Assembly (NCBI GenBank): GCA_963780825.1
Contig: CAWADL010000008.1
Location: 322,815-386,814, forward strand
Direction: 5' to 3'
DNA length: 64,000 nucleotides
DNA from: Roseiarcus sp963780825
GTDB lineage: Bacteria; Pseudomonadota; Alphaproteobacteria; Rhizobiales; Beijerinckiaceae
This document shows positions 1 through 7,708 of this stretch, one piece after another (position 1 is the stretch's first letter; each line of letters opens with the position of its first letter). A program made the position numbers and the translations under genes. Below the pieces are notes generated by a model. It was not told the origin of the DNA. It did no database searches and saw only the letters and a list, made by a program, of their open reading frames with translations.

Positions 1-307
1 CGTCGGAAATCTCTTCGAACGGACGCGGCTCGAAAATCCCGAGATTGTTGACGAGGATCTCGACGTCGGGGTGCGCTTTAACGAGCGCCTCGGAGGCGCT
101 GGCCTCGCCCAAGTCGCCGGCCGCGCCGATCACCTCGCCACCGGTTTCCGATTTCATGCGCGCCACGGCTTCATCGACGCCCTTCTGGGCGCGGCCCGTC
201 ACGATGACGCGCGCGCCTTCGCGCGCCAGGCCCGCGGCGATGGCGTAGCCGATGCCGGCGGTGCTGCCGGTGACCAGCGCAAGTTTGCCTTCGATTTTCA
301 GATCCAT
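1..307 (-). CDS. SDR-family oxidoreductase, 3' part outside the window
   Basis: N-terminal 102 residues of a short-chain dehydrogenase/reductase reading leftwards off the window edge. The product begins MDLKIEGKLALVTGSTAGIG, so the glycine-rich NAD(P)-binding motif TGxxxGIG lies at about residues 14-20, and a NNLG motif (the NNAG element of classical SDRs) appears near residue 90. The catalytic Ser-Tyr-Lys region lies beyond the edge, so the substrate cannot be judged. The start is the ATG whose complement is at 305-307. The gene is divergent from icd, with 254 bases between the starts. Confidence 0.85.
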   Translation of the reverse strand, partial: MDLKIEGKLALVTGSTAGIGYAIAAGLAREGARVIVTGRAQKGVDEAVARMKSETGGEVIGAAGDLGEASASEALVKAHPDVEILVNNLGIFEPRPFEEISD

Positions 308-561
308 GCCGGCGGGCTCCCGATGTCGCCGCGCGTGGGCGCGGGCGCGACATTTCGCACTCCCAGAGTGAGACTGAAAGCGGCCGGGCGATCAAAAAGC
401 TGTTCACATCCTCTTGTGGCTTCGCGAACTTCCCGCTTGCCGCAGCGGTGGCAATCGGCCGCCGGTTCTTGGCTAAAATGTCGGCAGGTCACGCCTTTGC
501 GGCGTGAAAAGCCGGTGTTATAGCGCGGCTATCCCTTTTTTGCGCTGCACAAGGATCACCC

Positions 562-1776
562 ATGCCGAAGATCAAGGTCGCCAACCCCGTCGTCGAGCTC
601 GACGGCGACGAGATGACGCGGATCATCTGGCAGCTGATCCGCGACAAGCTGGTCCACCCCTATCTCGACCTTCAGTTGCAGTATTTCGACCTGTCGGTCG
701 AGAACCGCGACGCCACCAATGACCAAGTGACGGTCGATTCGGCTCACGCCATCAAGGCCGCCGGGGTCGGCGTCAAATGCGCGACGATCACGCCTGACGA
801 AACCCGCGTGAAGGAGTTCAATCTGAAGGAGATGTGGAAGAGCCCGAACGGCACGATCCGCAACATCCTCGGCGGCGTGATCTTTCGCGAGCCGATCATC
901 TGCAAGAACGTGCCGCGGCTGATTCCCGGCTGGACGCTGCCGATTGTCGTCGGCCGCCACGCCTACGGCGACCAGTATCGCGCGACCGACTTCAAGGTGC
1001 CTGGCAAGGGGCGGCTGACGATCAAGTTCGAGGGCGACGACGGCACGGTGATCGAGAAAGAGGTGTTCAAGTTCCCCAGCGCCGGCGTGGCGATGAGCAT
1101 GTACAACCTCGATGACTCGATCCGCGATTTCGCCCGCGCCTCGCTCAACTACGGGATTTTGCGCAAATACCCGGTCTATCTCTCAACCAAGAATACGATT
1201 CTGAAAGCCTATGACGGGCGCTTCAAGGACCTGTTCCAGGAGGTCTTCGAGAGCGAGTTCAAGGCGAAATTCGCGACGCTCGGCATCACCTACGAGCATC
1301 GGTTGATCGACGACATGGTTGCCGCGTCGCTGAAATGGTCGGGCGGTTATGTCTGGGCGTGCAAGAACTATGACGGCGACGTGCAGTCGGATACGGTGGC
1401 GCAGGGCTATGGGTCGCTTGGGCTGATGACCAGCGTGCTGATGACGCCCGACGGCAATACGGTCGAGGCCGAGGCGGCGCATGGCACGGTGACGCGCCAT
1501 TATCGCCAGCATCAGCAGGGCAAGGAAACATCAACCAACTCGATCGCCTCGATCTTCGCCTGGACGCGCGGGTTGGCGCATCGCGCGAAGCTCGATGGCA
1601 ATGCGGAGCTGGCGAAGTTTTCCTCGACGCTGGAGAAGGTGTGCGTGGACACGGTCGAGGCCGGGTTCATGACCAAGGACCTCGCGCTGCTGGTCGGGCC
1701 GGAGCAGAAGTGGCTGACGACTGAGGGGTTCCTCGACAAGATCGACGCGAACTTGAAAGCGGCGATGGCGGTGTGA
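562..1776 (+). CDS. icd: NADP-dependent isocitrate dehydrogenase
   Basis: Converts isocitrate to 2-oxoglutarate and CO2 with NADP+ in the TCA cycle, cytosolic. The 404-residue length and the opening (KIKVANPVVELDGDEMTR) match the eukaryotic-type homodimeric NADP-IDH common in alphaproteobacteria. Visible motifs are SPNGTIRNILGG at residues 94-105 (isocitrate binding), WACKNYDGDVQSD near 268 (metal-binding aspartates) and EAEAAHGTVTRHYR near 305 (cofactor region). The frame is intact. It is a stand-alone gene; a family A repeat follows it before the convergent pdxI-like gene. Confidence 0.97.
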   Translation: MPKIKVANPVVELDGDEMTRIIWQLIRDKLVHPYLDLQLQYFDLSVENRDATNDQVTVDSAHAIKAAGVGVKCATITPDETRVKEFNLKEMWKSPNGTIRNILGGVIFREPIICKNVPRLIPGWTLPIVVGRHAYGDQYRATDFKVPGKGRLTIKFEGDDGTVIEKEVFKFPSAGVAMSMYNLDDSIRDFARASLNYGILRKYPVYLSTKNTILKAYDGRFKDLFQEVFESEFKAKFATLGITYEHRLIDDMVAASLKWSGGYVWACKNYDGDVQSDTVAQGYGSLGLMTSVLMTPDGNTVEAEAAHGTVTRHYRQHQQGKETSTNSIASIFAWTRGLAHRAKLDGNAELAKFSSTLEKVCVDTVEAGFMTKDLALLVGPEQKWLTTEGFLDKIDANLKAAMAV

Positions 1777-1890
1777 GCTTAAGCCTTCTTTCGCGCCTTG
1801 GTGATGGGGAGCCTCATCGCCAAGGCGTCAGACTTGCGGCCGAGCTTCGTTCCGCCTTTCTACCTCTGACATATACGCTGCCATTTCTTC

Positions 1891-2038
1891 CGTCATTGCG
1901 AGCGAAGCGAAGCAATCCAGCCTCGCGGATATGCCTCGGTTTGGCTTCAACCTGTTTGGCCGCGCACGGCGTGGCCGTGCTTGAAGCGAAGGCGTCCGGC
2001 CCCGGCGCTGGATTGCTTCGCTTCGCTCGCAATGACGG
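1891..2038. repeat. Family A palindromic repeat, copy 1
   Basis: Inverted-repeat element whose ends are GTCATTGCGAGCGAAGCG and its complement, about 30 bases each, around a less conserved 90-base centre. It fills the space between the convergent genes icd and pdxI-like. Further copies are at 18699-18830, 22060-22207 and 23084-23193, with a degenerate one at 58771-58890. This repeat type is widespread in Hyphomicrobiales genomes and carries no gene. Confidence 0.9.
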
Positions 2039-2047
2039 TTGAAAAGC

Positions 2048-2917
2048 TCAGGCTTTGGCGATTCCATTCAGCGCAAATATCGCCTCTTCCGGCAGCTTCA
2101 GCTCCGCCGCCGCTAGGTTCTCACGCAAATGCCCACGCGACGACGTGCCGGGAATTAGCAGAATGTTGGGCGACCTTTGCAGCAACCAAGCCAGCGCTGC
2201 CTGCATCGGCGTCGCGCCGAGCTTCGCAGCAACGTCATCCAGAGCCGACGACTGCAGCGGCGTAAACCCGCCGAGCGGGAAATACGGCACGTAGGGCACG
2301 CCTTCGCTCGCGAGCTTGTCGATCATCGCGTCGTCGCTTCGGTGCGCCACGTTGTACATGTTCTGCACGCAGACGACATTGGCGATGCGCTTTCCCTCCG
2401 CGAGTTGGTTGGGCGTCACATGGCTCAAGCCGAGGTGTTTGATCTTACCCTTGCGCTGCAAGTCCGCAAGCACGCTGAATGGCGCTTCGATCGAACCTTC
2501 CGCCGGCGCGTGAACGCCCGTCATGCTGCGGAAGTTGACGATCTCCAACACGTCGAGGCCGAGGTTGCGCAGGTTGTCCTCGACGGCTTGCGTCAGCTCG
2601 GCCGGCGACAACGCTGGCAGCCAGCCGCCCTTGTCGTCGCGACGCGCGGCGATCTTGGTCACGATGAGCAGCTCCTTGGGATACGGATGCAGCGCCTCGC
2701 GAATGATCTGGTTGGTGACGTGCGGCCCGTAGTAATCGCAGGTGTCGATGTGATCGACGCCAGAGGCGATCGCCTCGCGCAACACGGCGATCGCCTCGGC
2801 GCGATCTCTAGGCGGCCCGAAGACGCCTTTGCCGGCGAGCTGCATGGCGCCGTAGCCCAGGCGTTTGACGGTTCGGTCGCCAAGCTTGAACGTCCCGGCT
2901 TTTTCAATCGCGGTCAT
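2048..2917 (-). CDS. pdxI: PdxI/YdbC-like aldo/keto reductase (probable pyridoxal reductase)
   Basis: A 289-residue aldo/keto reductase. The sequence follows E. coli YdbC/PdxI closely as I recall it: KRLGYGAMQLAGKGVFGPPR at residues 18-37, DHIDTCDYYGPHVTNQIIRE near 55-74, and the C-terminal RSPNILLIPGTSS. PdxI reduces pyridoxal to pyridoxine with NADPH. Asp, Tyr and Lys of the AKR tetrad are visible (HIDTCDYYG, LLIVTKIAAR). At the usual His position there is VNFR, as in the YdbC group. It is divergent from a LysR regulator 93 bases away, which probably controls it. The substrate assignment rests on family similarity only. Confidence 0.85.
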   Translation of the reverse strand: MTAIEKAGTFKLGDRTVKRLGYGAMQLAGKGVFGPPRDRAEAIAVLREAIASGVDHIDTCDYYGPHVTNQIIREALHPYPKELLIVTKIAARRDDKGGWLPALSPAELTQAVEDNLRNLGLDVLEIVNFRSMTGVHAPAEGSIEAPFSVLADLQRKGKIKHLGLSHVTPNQLAEGKRIANVVCVQNMYNVAHRSDDAMIDKLASEGVPYVPYFPLGGFTPLQSSALDDVAAKLGATPMQAALAWLLQRSPNILLIPGTSSRGHLRENLAAAELKLPEEAIFALNGIAKA

Positions 2918-2955
2918 ATGCGTCTCCCTGAAATCCGCCCTGAAACTACGCGATA

Positions 2956-2966
2956 GCGCACTGCGC
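2956..2966. promoter_or_regulatory. Candidate LysR operator in the divergent promoter
   Basis: Perfect dyad GCGCA-C-TGCGC within ATAGCGCACTGCGCGAAAAT, lying midway in the 93-base gap between the divergent pdxI-like and lysR-type genes. LysR regulators bind imperfect dyads at such places. The site is short and GC-rich, so chance occurrence is possible. Confidence 0.3.
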
Positions 2967-3010
2967 GAAAATCGGTCACAATCCGAACAGGCTGTACGAA
3001 CGAGCGAACA

Positions 3011-3916
3011 ATGGCGGGCGACCTCGACGACATCGAAGCCTTTCTAAGTGTCGCGCGCGCGGGCGGATATCGCGGCGCGGCGCGGCTTGCTCAAGTCAGC
3101 GCGTCGGGCCTGTCGGAGGCGGTTCGGCGGCTCGAAGGGCGGCTTGGCGTTCGGCTGATGCATCGCACGACCCGCAGCGTCGGGCTCACCGAAGCCGGCC
3201 GGCGGCTGAGCGGGCGGTTGGGCGCCGCGATCGCCGACATCAGCGCCGCGCTGGAGGATGCGGCGAGCCTCGCCGATCAGCCGGCGGGAACGTTGCGGCT
3301 GAACGTGCCGGTCAGCGCGGCGCGGCTGGCGCTGCCGCGCGTGCTGCCGCCCTTTCTCGCCGCATACCCCAAAATCGTGGTGGAGGTGACGACGCAGGAG
3401 AGCTTTGTCGACATCCTGGCGGCCGGCTTCGACGCCGGCATCCGCTATGAGGAGCGGCTGGAGCAGGACATGATCGCCCTCCCGATCGGTCCGCGCGAGC
3501 AGCGCTTCGCCGCCGCGGCGAGCGGAGCTTATCTGGCGCGGAGAGGATGCCCTGTCCATCCGCGCGATCTGGCGCAGCATGCTTGTCTGGCGCATCGTTT
3601 CGGGACCGGGCGGGCGACTCCGTGGGAGTTCGAGCGCGAGGGAGAGACCGTGCGGCTCGATCCCGTCGGCCCGCTGATGGTTGACGCCGGCGGCGGCTCC
3701 GACCTCGCCGTCGAGGCGGCGATTGCGGGGACGGGGATCGTGTTTTTGTTCGAGGATTGGCTCAGGCCTCGTTTCGAGCGCGGTGAACTGACGCCGGTTC
3801 TCGAGGATTGGTGGCCGCGTTTCTCGGGGCCGTTCCTGTACTATTCCGGCCGTCGGCTGGTGCCGCCGCCGCTGCGCGCCTTCATCGATTTCGTGCGCGC
3901 CTCGGCAAGCCATTAG
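3011..3916 (+). CDS. LysR-family transcriptional regulator
   Basis: A 301-residue LTTR. The N-terminal winged helix-turn-helix covers about residues 1-60 (DDIEAFLSVARAGGYRGAAR, then RLEGRLGVRLMHRTTRSVGL), followed by the linker helix and a LysR substrate-binding domain from about residue 90 to the end (GTLRLNVPVSAARLALPRVL). The start ATG lies 93 bases from the divergent pdxI-like start, the usual arrangement for a LysR gene and its target. The ligand is unknown. Confidence 0.93.
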   Translation: MAGDLDDIEAFLSVARAGGYRGAARLAQVSASGLSEAVRRLEGRLGVRLMHRTTRSVGLTEAGRRLSGRLGAAIADISAALEDAASLADQPAGTLRLNVPVSAARLALPRVLPPFLAAYPKIVVEVTTQESFVDILAAGFDAGIRYEERLEQDMIALPIGPREQRFAAAASGAYLARRGCPVHPRDLAQHACLAHRFGTGRATPWEFEREGETVRLDPVGPLMVDAGGGSDLAVEAAIAGTGIVFLFEDWLRPRFERGELTPVLEDWWPRFSGPFLYYSGRRLVPPPLRAFIDFVRASASH

Positions 3917-3926
3917 AGCGGATCGC

Positions 3927-4021
3927 TGTAGCCGCGGTCGCTGACCGCGGTTTTCGAGCGATCGTCGCTCTCGAGTAAAGTTTCGATCTCGGCGAGACCG
4001 CGGTCGACGACCGCGGCTACA
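3927..4021. repeat. Family B palindromic repeat, copy 1
   Basis: About 95 bases beginning TGTAGCCGCGGTCGCTGACC and ending with the near-complement ACCGCGGTCGACGACCGCGG, then CTACA. It sits between the stops of the convergent lysR-type and MFS genes. Other copies are at 37768-38076 (interrupted) and 41751-41845. The outer 25 bases of each arm are the most conserved part. Confidence 0.9.
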
Positions 4022-4039
4022 ACGCGCGGCCAAGCTGTG

Positions 4040-5371
4040 TCAACGCGCGGGCAAGGCCGCTGCTGCCGAGTCGGAGAGCGCATCCATATCGCCAGCGGTG
4101 ATTGGCTGATCGACGATGAACAGATAAGACGCCGCGGAGGCGACGCCAATCAGGGCGCCGACCACCAGCGCGGGAACGAAGGTGCCGGTCGACTGCACGA
4201 TGAGCCCGGTGACGGTTGGTGCGAGCGCGCCGCCGAGATAGCCGCCAAAATTCTGCATGGCGCCGATCGAGGCGGTGCAATTGGTGGGCGCGGCGACCGA
4301 GCTCAGCGCCCAGGCGCAGGTGCTGGTGCAATAGACCAGAAACAGCGACGCCGAGATAAAGGCGATCGCCAGTGCATTCGAGGAGACGAAAGCCGCCGCG
4401 ATCGTGCAGGCCGCGGTGCCGGTGAGGAACAACGCCGCCGGATATTTTCGGCTGTTGATCGGAGACACGCCGCGGCGCACCAGCACGTCCGCGAGAAAGC
4501 CGCCGCTGACTCCGCCAACCACGCCCCAAGCGAAGGGGATTGCGCCCGCGATCCCGGTGAACTTCACGCTCATGTGGCGCTCGATCTCCAGGTAACCGGG
4601 CAGCCAGGCCGTGTAGATCCATGTCAGGTAGATGCAGCCGAAATAGCCGAGGATCATCCCCCAGGTGGTGCGGAATCGGAACAGCAGCTTCCATTCCCGC
4701 CACGTCACTCGCGTGCGCTGGCCGGGAGGGTCGCCCTGCGTGCGGTAGAGCGTTTCCTCGGAGGTCAGCGAGATGTCGCCGGGGTTGCGATAGTTGAGGA
4801 ACCAAACGCCGGCCATGATGAGGCCCGCGATCCCCATAACGGCGAACATCACGCGCCAACCGAAGCTCAGCATCAGCCAAGTCAGCAGAGGAACCGCGAG
4901 GGCGGTGCCGAGCGAAGAGGCGCAGTTGAAGATGCCTGTCGCGAGCCCGCGATCGCGCGGGTTGAACCAATCGCGCACGACGCGCGCGCCGGTCGGAAAC
5001 TGCGGCGCCTCGCCGATGCCGAGCAAAACGCGCGCGCCGAAGAATTGTGTGAAGTTTTGTATCAGGCCGCCGAGCAATTGCGCGAGCGACCAGGCGCTGA
5101 GGCCGCATGTGAGCAACAGGCGCGGCCCGAGCCGGTCGACCATGGCGCCGGTTGGCAGCTGCGCGAAGGCGTAGGCCCAGAGAAAGGCGGAGAGCAGATA
5201 ACCCATGTCGGCGATCGACAGGCCGAGGTCTTGCCGGATGAGCGGGTTGGCGACGGCAAGCGTCGCGCGGTCGACATAGTTGATGACGCCCGCAACGACC
5301 AGCATGGCGAGCGCGACGCGCTGGATGGACTTGACGCGAGGGGTGGCTACGAGCGGTTTGCTGTCCTGCAT
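4040..5371 (-). CDS. MFS transporter, anion:cation symporter (ACS) type
   Basis: A 443-residue major facilitator protein with about 12 hydrophobic segments. The first (RVALAMLVVAGVINYVDRAT) ends in the NYVDRxxL element typical of the ACS family, which includes glucarate, galactonate, tartrate and phthalate carriers. The loop between TM2 and TM3 reads PTGAMVDRLGPR, the MFS signature. The second half begins after a long cytoplasmic loop near residue 215. The gene is monocistronic, with no neighbouring catabolic enzymes, so the substrate (probably an organic acid) is not indicated. Confidence 0.88.
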   Translation of the reverse strand: MQDSKPLVATPRVKSIQRVALAMLVVAGVINYVDRATLAVANPLIRQDLGLSIADMGYLLSAFLWAYAFAQLPTGAMVDRLGPRLLLTCGLSAWSLAQLLGGLIQNFTQFFGARVLLGIGEAPQFPTGARVVRDWFNPRDRGLATGIFNCASSLGTALAVPLLTWLMLSFGWRVMFAVMGIAGLIMAGVWFLNYRNPGDISLTSEETLYRTQGDPPGQRTRVTWREWKLLFRFRTTWGMILGYFGCIYLTWIYTAWLPGYLEIERHMSVKFTGIAGAIPFAWGVVGGVSGGFLADVLVRRGVSPINSRKYPAALFLTGTAACTIAAAFVSSNALAIAFISASLFLVYCTSTCAWALSSVAAPTNCTASIGAMQNFGGYLGGALAPTVTGLIVQSTGTFVPALVVGALIGVASAASYLFIVDQPITAGDMDALSDSAAAALPAR

Positions 5372-5553
5372 TTCCTCGCCTGGGTTATTTTGCGGCGGCT
5401 GTGGGCGGCCGCTGGGTTGAGCGGAGAATGGCGCGTTGTCGGGCGCGTTGGCAAGACCGCGTGACGCATCGAGTTGTCGACGACCGTGATGCAGGAATAC
5501 TCTTAGGTTGCGGCGAGATGGGATGCCGCCGACTTGGACTTGGAATTTTCAGG

Positions 5554-5934
5554 ATGCGGGTATTTAAGACCAGGGCCTTCTCGAAGTATCAGCGACAGGA
5601 GAATATTGCAGACGAAAAGCTTGTCGATGCGGTTCGCAGAGCCGAAATGGGTTTGGTAGAAGCCGATTTGGGCGGTGGGTTAGTCAAGCAGCGCATTGCG
5701 CGGAAGGGTAAGGGAAAAAGCGGCGGGTATCGAACGCTTATTGCCTACAAGAGGGCGGAAAGATGCGTGTTTCTATTTGGCTTTGCAAAAAATGATCGTG
5801 CGAACATCGATCGCGTTGAACTTGAGGCTTTGAAGCGGGTCGGCCAAGGCTTCCTTGAGTTGACCGACGAGCAGTTAGCGCAGACTATTGCTGCAGAAAG
5901 AGTATCGGAAGTGAAATATGGTCTCGAACGCTAA
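5554..5934 (+). CDS. RelE/HigB-like toxin of a type II toxin-antitoxin pair
   Basis: A 126-residue basic protein of the RelE-like group: MRVFKTRAFSKYQRQENIAD, then GLVEADLGGGLVKQRIAR, KGKSGGYRTLIAYKR and FLFGFAKNDRANI. RelE folds are ribosome-dependent mRNA interferases. The start at 5554 is chosen because the upstream in-frame stretch resembles no known protein and the MRVFKTRAF opening matches the family. It overlaps the antitoxin by 17 bases, toxin first, as in higBA. The region is visibly poorer in GC than its surroundings, suggesting horizontal acquisition. Confidence 0.85.
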   Translation: MRVFKTRAFSKYQRQENIADEKLVDAVRRAEMGLVEADLGGGLVKQRIARKGKGKSGGYRTLIAYKRAERCVFLFGFAKNDRANIDRVELEALKRVGQGFLELTDEQLAQTIAAERVSEVKYGLER

Positions 5935-6265
5935 ACCGAACGACAAATTGCGGGGCAAGTCGCGCCTGCGCGCCGAAATTGTCGAAATGACGCAAACATT
6001 ACGTGAGATCGGCGTCGTTAGCGAGGAAGAGTTGGCTCGGACAACGAAGGCAATGCTTGGACAATCGCGCGTGCCAGACATGACCCCAGAGGAAATCACA
6101 GCGCTTCGCAAGACCGAGGGTTTGACGCGGGACAGCATGGCCGCTTTTCTGAATGTGGCGAAGTCGACCATCAGCGAGTGGGAGCGGGGCGTACGACGCC
6201 CGACGGGCGCGGCGCTCAAGCTCTTGCATGTCGTCAAACACAACGGAGTTGCAGCGCTCGGCTAG
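5918..6265 (+). CDS. HigA-like helix-turn-helix antitoxin
   Basis: A 115-residue DNA-binding antitoxin. The first 60 residues are charged and probably contact the toxin. The C-terminal half is an XRE-type HTH: ITALRKTEGLTRDSMAAFLN, then KSTISEWERGVRRPTG at about residues 84-99, ending in a KLLHVVKHNG tail seen in NadS/HigA-type regulators. It starts inside the toxin gene, so translation is coupled. It probably represses its own promoter through the HTH. Confidence 0.87.
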   Translation: MVSNAKPNDKLRGKSRLRAEIVEMTQTLREIGVVSEEELARTTKAMLGQSRVPDMTPEEITALRKTEGLTRDSMAAFLNVAKSTISEWERGVRRPTGAALKLLHVVKHNGVAALG

Positions 6266-6275
6266 AAGCCTTTCC

Positions 6276-7634
6276 TCAGCACTCTACAAAGTTCACCGCG
6301 AGGCCGCCGAGCGACGTCTCCTTGTATTTGGTCTGCATGTCGGCGCCGGTCTGACGCATCGTGACGATCACCGAGTCCAGCGACACCTTGTGCGAGCCGT
6401 CGCCGTGCAGCGCCAATGAGGCGGCGGCGATCGCCTTGATCGCGCCGAAGGCGTTCCGCTCGATGCAGGGGATCTGCACCAAGCCGCCGACGGGGTCGCA
6501 GGTCATGCCGAGATGATGCTCCATCGCGATCTCCGCCGCGTTCTCGATCTGCTCGTTGCTGCCGCCGAGCGCCGCGCAAAGCCCCGCAGCGCCCATCGAG
6601 GAAGCGACACCGACTTCGCCCTGACAGCCGACCTCCGCGCCCGAGATCGACGCGTTGAGTTTGAATAAGGCGCCTACCGCGCCCGCCGTCAGCAGGAACG
6701 TGCGCAGGCCTTCCTGCGAAGCTCCCTCGCAATGGTCGCGATAGTAGCGCAGCACCGCCGGGATCACACCGGCCGCGCCGTTGGTTGGCGCGGTGACGAC
6801 CCGGCCGCCGGCGGCGTTCTCTTCGTTGACCGCCATTGCGTAAACCGAGACGAAATCCATGATCTCGTGCGCGGGCCGCGCATTGCGACCGGCCTGAGCG
6901 TTAAGCCGATCAAATACGGCCTTGGCGCGCCGCTTCACTTTCAAGCCGCCGGGCAACTCGCCGTCTTGCGCAAGGCCGCGATCGAGGCAGGCAAACATGG
7001 CTTCGAGAATCGCGTCGAGACGCTTTTCGACGGCTTCCGCCCCGAGTTCGGCGTTTTCATTGTCACGCACCAACTCTGCGATTGTGAGCCCGTTCGCCGC
7101 CGCCACCCGCAGCAATTCCGCCGCATCACGAAAGGCAAAGGGATAGATTTGCGCCGCGTCGGCCGCGCCGAGCGCTTCACCGTCGCGCACGACAAAACCA
7201 CCGCCTACCGACAGCCATGTTTGCTCCGCGACCACCGCGCCGCTTGCCTCGAATGCGGCGAACAAGAGCGTGTTCGGATGTTTCTTCGGCGTCGTGACAT
7301 AGTCGAAGACGATGTCGTGCGCCGGGTCGAACGCGATGCGCCGGCGTCCCGCGAGCGGCAGCACATGGGTCTCGCGTGCGGCTTTGATGATTGCATCCGC
7401 TTCAGTCAGGTCGAGCGTGTCGGGCTTCTGCCCCGCAAGGCCCAGCGTCACGGCGCGATCGGTGGCGTGGCCCTTGCCGGTGAACGCGAGCGAACCGAGC
7501 AGGGTCGCTCTGACCGAAGCGACGCGCTCAGTTGGCAGCGACGCCGCGAAGGCGGCCGCAGCGCGCATCGGGCCGACCGTATGCGAGGAAGAAGGCCCAA
7601 CGCCGATTTTGAACAACTCGAAGACGCTGATCAC
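6276..7634 (-). CDS. sdaA: L-serine ammonia-lyase, iron-sulfur type
   Basis: Deaminates L-serine to pyruvate and ammonia using a [4Fe-4S] cluster. The 452-residue single-chain form has the beta domain first (SVFELFKIGVGPSSSHTVGP) and the alpha domain after it. Cysteines likely to bind the cluster are in AEVGCQGEVG and in MTCDPVGGLVQIPCIERN. I start at the GTG at 7634 because AGGAGG lies 9 bases upstream; a further in-frame ATG at 7670 has no such site. It lies 74 bases downstream of the 5-oxoprolinase gene on the same strand and may be cotranscribed. Confidence 0.95.
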   Translation of the reverse strand: MISVFELFKIGVGPSSSHTVGPMRAAAAFAASLPTERVASVRATLLGSLAFTGKGHATDRAVTLGLAGQKPDTLDLTEADAIIKAARETHVLPLAGRRRIAFDPAHDIVFDYVTTPKKHPNTLLFAAFEASGAVVAEQTWLSVGGGFVVRDGEALGAADAAQIYPFAFRDAAELLRVAAANGLTIAELVRDNENAELGAEAVEKRLDAILEAMFACLDRGLAQDGELPGGLKVKRRAKAVFDRLNAQAGRNARPAHEIMDFVSVYAMAVNEENAAGGRVVTAPTNGAAGVIPAVLRYYRDHCEGASQEGLRTFLLTAGAVGALFKLNASISGAEVGCQGEVGVASSMGAAGLCAALGGSNEQIENAAEIAMEHHLGMTCDPVGGLVQIPCIERNAFGAIKAIAAASLALHGDGSHKVSLDSVIVTMRQTGADMQTKYKETSLGGLAVNFVEC

Positions 7635-7708
7635 GTGGGCACGCCTCCTAGACGTTAGGGAGCCTGCCACGGCTGCGCAGCGAAAGCGACGGCGTTATTT
7701 CGGCGCCG

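Noticed and set aside
1891..2038. CRISPR array
   Set aside because: The repeats are single inverted elements scattered over the window, without regular spacers or cas genes.
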